In this document: positions 60,893 through 64,000 of the stretch, in pieces
Layout: each line of letters opens with the position of its first letter
How positions within the stretch are numbered: the stretch's first letter is position 1
NCBI GenBank assembly: GCA_003022865.1
Contig: PXSK01000021.1
Coordinates: forward strand, 1,620 to 65,619
Source: Halobacteriales archaeon SW_5_70_135
GTDB taxonomy: Archaea > Halobacteriota > Halobacteria > Halobacteriales > SW-7-71-33
Direction of reading: 5' to 3'
Length of the DNA: 64,000 nucleotides
The notes under the pieces: model-generated
The model's database searches: none
What the model was told of the DNA's origin: nothing
The model's input: only the letters and a program-made list of their open reading frames with translations
Program-made: the position numbers and the translations under genes

Positions 60893-61492
60893 GTGACCCG
60901 GGTCTGTCTCGTCGGCGACGACGACGTCGACGTCCGGTACGAGCTGCTCTCCCGGGAGACCGCACGGGAGGCGCTGACGACGTATACGCCCGGACAGCCC
61001 TACGAGAACACCCTCGCGGTCGAGACGGTCAGCCTCGGCGCCGCCGTCGCGCTGCTGAACGACCTGAACTGGTATCTCACCCGCTTCGTCGACGTCGCGC
61101 TCGTCCGCGAGCCGTCGGTCAGCGAGGCGGAGTGGCTCTCCCGCGACCTGGCGACCGCGGTCCGCAACGACGAGGTCGACCCCGAGGACACCGGCGACCG
61201 CCTCATGGTGTACGGCGTCGACGAGGGGCGCCTGGTGGAGCCGATGTACGTCACCCGTTCCGGCGCCGGCACACCGGCCGCCGGAGTCGGGACCGAGAGG
61301 GAGGCCGACGCCAGCGGCGCCGACCGCGACCCAGTGGGTCCCGGCACGCCCGGCATCGAAACGGTCGCCGAGGACGGCGACGGGACGGCGACAGAGGCGG
61401 AGCCGTCGGAGACCGACAGACCGGCGTACGACCTGCGCGAGGTCGAGGAGACGGTCGTCGTCCGCGTCACCGCGGCGGAGTTCGCCGGCTGA
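60893..61492 (+). CDS. Conserved haloarchaeal protein (DUF5804-like)
   Basis: VTRVCLVGDDDVDVRYELLSRETAREALTTYTPGQPYENTLAVETVSLGAAVALLNDLNWYLTRFVD. Confidence 0.7.
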   Translation: MTRVCLVGDDDVDVRYELLSRETAREALTTYTPGQPYENTLAVETVSLGAAVALLNDLNWYLTRFVDVALVREPSVSEAEWLSRDLATAVRNDEVDPEDTGDRLMVYGVDEGRLVEPMYVTRSGAGTPAAGVGTEREADASGADRDPVGPGTPGIETVAEDGDGTATEAEPSETDRPAYDLREVEETVVVRVTAAEFAG

Positions 61493-61534
61493 GCGGACCG
61501 AAAGACACCACCGGGGGCGTCGCGAAGGGCGACC

Positions 61535-62806
61535 GTGCAGCGACACAGCCGACGCTCTCTGTTGCGGGCGAGCGGCGCGGCGGCCGTCGCCGGACTCGCG
61601 AGCCTCGCCGGCTGTGACGCCGTCGCCACGGTCGGGCTGCCGGAGGCGCCCGAGCGCGGACCCGCCTTCCCGGCCGACCCGACGGGAGCGACGAGCACCT
61701 TCCGGGGTGGGCTGGCACGACGGGGTTACTACCCGGAGCACGACACGCCCGCGGCCCCGGCGGCCGCGTGGTCCCGGCCGGTGAACACGGGCGACCACAC
61801 CGCGGCGAAGGCGAGCGCGGTGCCGCTGTATCCGGGTCGGTCGACGGGCGAGGCGGCCGGGGTGGTCGTCCCCGGCGACGACGGCCGCGTGCGGGCGTTC
61901 GACGCCGCCGGCGACCGGCTGTGGGCGGCCGCCGTCGAGCCCGCCGAGCGAGGCGTACACGGCACGCCGACGGTCGCGGGCGACACCGTCTACGTCGGCG
62001 CCTACGACGGCGCCCTGTACGCGCTGGACCGGGCGACCGGCGAGCGTCGGTGGCGGGTGCGTCTGGGAGACGCCGTCGGCTCCAGTCCCGCCTACCACGA
62101 CGGCCGCGTGTACCTCGCCGTCGAGTTCGCGCCGTACGAGGGGAGTCTCTTCGCGGTCGACGCCCGCACCGGAGTCGTCGAGGCCGAGGCGCCGGCGCCG
62201 ACGGACCACCCCCACTCGACGCCAGCACTGGCGCCGGCGGCCGACCGCGTGGTCGTCGGCGCCAACGACGGCGACGTCTACGGCTTCACGCTCGACCTCG
62301 ACCGCGACCGCTCGTGGGAGGTCCACACCGACGGCGCGGTGAAGGGACCGGTCGCCGTTCACGACGGCGCCGCCTTCGTCGGCTCCTGGGACCGACATCT
62401 CTACCGGATCGACCTGAGGACCGGCACGGTGGCGTGGCGCCACGCGACTGGCGGCAAGGTGATGTCCGGTCCGGCGGTCGACCCACGGCGCGGCGTCGTC
62501 TACGTCGGCAGCCACGACCGCCGCGTTCACGCCGTCGGCGTCGACGGCGAACCCGCGTGGCGCTCCGGGACCGGCGGCTGGATAACCGGCTGTCCGAGCG
62601 TCGTCGGCGACCGCGTGCTCGTCGGGTCGTACGACGGTCACCTGTACGCGCTCGACCCCGAGAGCGGCGACACGTTCGGCGACCGCGCCTGGTCGCTCGA
62701 ACTCGACGGCTGGGTGACCGCATCCCCGCGGCCGGTCGGCGACGCCGTCTACGTCGCCGAGCGCGCGACCGAGACCGGCCCGGGCGCGGTGTACGCGGTC
62801 ACCTGA
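61535..62806 (+). CDS. PQQ-like beta-propeller repeat protein, Tat/lipobox
   Basis: HSRRSLLRASGAAAVAGLASLAGC; repeated VYVGAYDGALYALDRATGERRWRVRLG, VVYVGSHDRRVHAVGVDGEPAWR. Confidence 0.93.
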   Translation: MQRHSRRSLLRASGAAAVAGLASLAGCDAVATVGLPEAPERGPAFPADPTGATSTFRGGLARRGYYPEHDTPAAPAAAWSRPVNTGDHTAAKASAVPLYPGRSTGEAAGVVVPGDDGRVRAFDAAGDRLWAAAVEPAERGVHGTPTVAGDTVYVGAYDGALYALDRATGERRWRVRLGDAVGSSPAYHDGRVYLAVEFAPYEGSLFAVDARTGVVEAEAPAPTDHPHSTPALAPAADRVVVGANDGDVYGFTLDLDRDRSWEVHTDGAVKGPVAVHDGAAFVGSWDRHLYRIDLRTGTVAWRHATGGKVMSGPAVDPRRGVVYVGSHDRRVHAVGVDGEPAWRSGTGGWITGCPSVVGDRVLVGSYDGHLYALDPESGDTFGDRAWSLELDGWVTASPRPVGDAVYVAERATETGPGAVYAVT

Positions 62807-62955
62807 GACGACGAGCCGTCACGGCCGTCCGCCGAAACCGACGCGCTCAAGCCCGCCGCGCCGGAGGGTCGGACGTGTACCGGCAGGCCGACGGTCCGAG
62901 GACGGTCTACCCCGGTAGTCCCGGCCGTCGCTCCGGCGCGCGGGGGTGGTCGTGA

Positions 62956-63878
62956 TGCGGGTCCGGAACGTACTGCTGTTCGTCGTCCTGGCGGTCGTCT
63001 GGGGGAGTGCCTTCACCGCGATCAAGGCCGGGCTGGAGTTCTTCCCGCCGGTGCTCTTTGCGGCGTTCCGGTTCGACGTCGCCGGCGTGGCGATGCTCGG
63101 CTACGCCGCCTACGTCACCGACCGCTGGCGGCCGCGCAGCCGCGAGGAGTGGGCCGCCGTCGCCGCCGGCGGCTCGCTGATGATCGCCGCCTACCACGCC
63201 TTCCTGTTCGTCGGCGAGCAGGGGACCACCAGCGCCGCCGCCGCCATCGTCGTCAGTCTCTCGCCGATCCTCACGACCGGCTTCGCCCGCGTACTCCTAC
63301 CGGACGAGCGACTGACGACGACCGGCCTCGTCGGGCTGCTGGTCGGCTTCGTCGGTGTCGGCGTCCTCTCGAACCCCGACCCCGCCAACCTGTTCGACGC
63401 CCGCACCGTCTCGCTGTCGCTCGTCTTCGTCGCCGTCGCCTGCTTCGCGCTCGGCAGCGTGCTCACGCGTCGTGCCGACGACGACCTCCCGGTCGAGACG
63501 ATGGAGGCCTGGTCGATGGTCCTCGGAGCGGGACTGATGCACGTCGCAAGTGTCGGTGTCGGCGAGTCCGTCGGAGCCGTCGAGTGGACCGGCGACGCCC
63601 TCCTCGCGCTCGCCTACCTCGCCGTCGTCGCCTCGTCGCTCGGCTTTCTCATCTACTTCACGCTGCTCGAACGGCTCGGCCCCATCGAGATCAACTTGGT
63701 CTCCTACGCCGCGCCCGTCGCGGCGGCGGCGACCGGGCTCGTCGTCCTGGACGAGCGCCCCACGCCGTACACCGTCGCCGGCTTCCTGCTGATCCTGGTG
63801 GGGTTCAGTCTGATCAAGCGTCGGGAGTTACAGTCCGAGCTGTCGTCACTCCGGGACCGAGTCGAGGGAACCGGGTGA
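62956..63878 (+). CDS. EamA/DMT family transporter
   Basis: VVLAVVWGSAFTAIKAGLEFFPPVLFAAFRF; about 10 TM; LGPIEINLVSYAAPVAAAATGLVVLDE. Confidence 0.93.
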
Positions 63879-64000
63879 GCCGGCGCGGTCGACGAGGGTC
63901 CTTTCCTCTCCTCAGCCGCCGCCTCCGGCCCGTGACGCGGTGAGGGCCGAAAGGGGCCGGCCGGGGGCTTTCCGGGCCACGACAGCGAGACCGAGAGCAG

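Noticed and set aside
1-64000. CRISPR array or cas genes
   Set aside because: No regularly spaced identical 24-40-bp repeats with unique spacers; the 120-bp-spaced repeats at 9.0-9.3 kb are tRNA 3' ends

Overview
The window is haloarchaeal chromosome: high GC, acidic proteins, and family content such as S6e, SecE/Spt5, archaeal MAT, PolX and Lhr. From about 9.4 kb to the right end it is a dense core-like gene set. This includes an amidohydrolase, a PilB/TadC-type pilus ATPase and membrane protein followed by a translationally coupled SAM methyltransferase, a sugar-phosphate mutase, cytidine deaminase, SdhA, HtrA-like protease, beta-CASP nuclease, Lhr helicase, SecE-NusG, ArsA-like ATPase, endonuclease V, AN1-rhomboid, PolX, a SlyD-like FKBP, CYTH protein, MAT, PQQ propeller protein and EamA transporter. 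The left 9 kb looks like an accessory island. It holds the kdpB 3' part, kdpC, a decayed universal stress protein (USP), a DHH phosphoesterase, an IS6-like transposase fossil interrupted by a roughly 100-bp three-hairpin cassette, repeats, and a highly structured candidate RNA at about 7.4-7.65 kb that ends like an IS1341/TnpB right end. The island abuts tRNA-Gly(TCC), and two extra copies of that tRNA's 3' end lie in tandem at its boundary. A second, apparently intact TnpB locus sits at 25.78-27.17 kb, next to an sdhA with no sdhB/C/D beside it. Pseudogenes or frameshifts are unusually frequent (USP, lipoproteins, HAD, NDH-2, nucleoside phosphorylase, beta-propeller, GNAT). No CRISPR array was seen. 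The best candidates for something not yet described are the orphan structured RNA at 7.4-7.65 kb, the tRNA-Gly 3'-end tandem array, and the hairpin cassette inside the IS6 fossil. Names are from motif recognition only; no searches were run.
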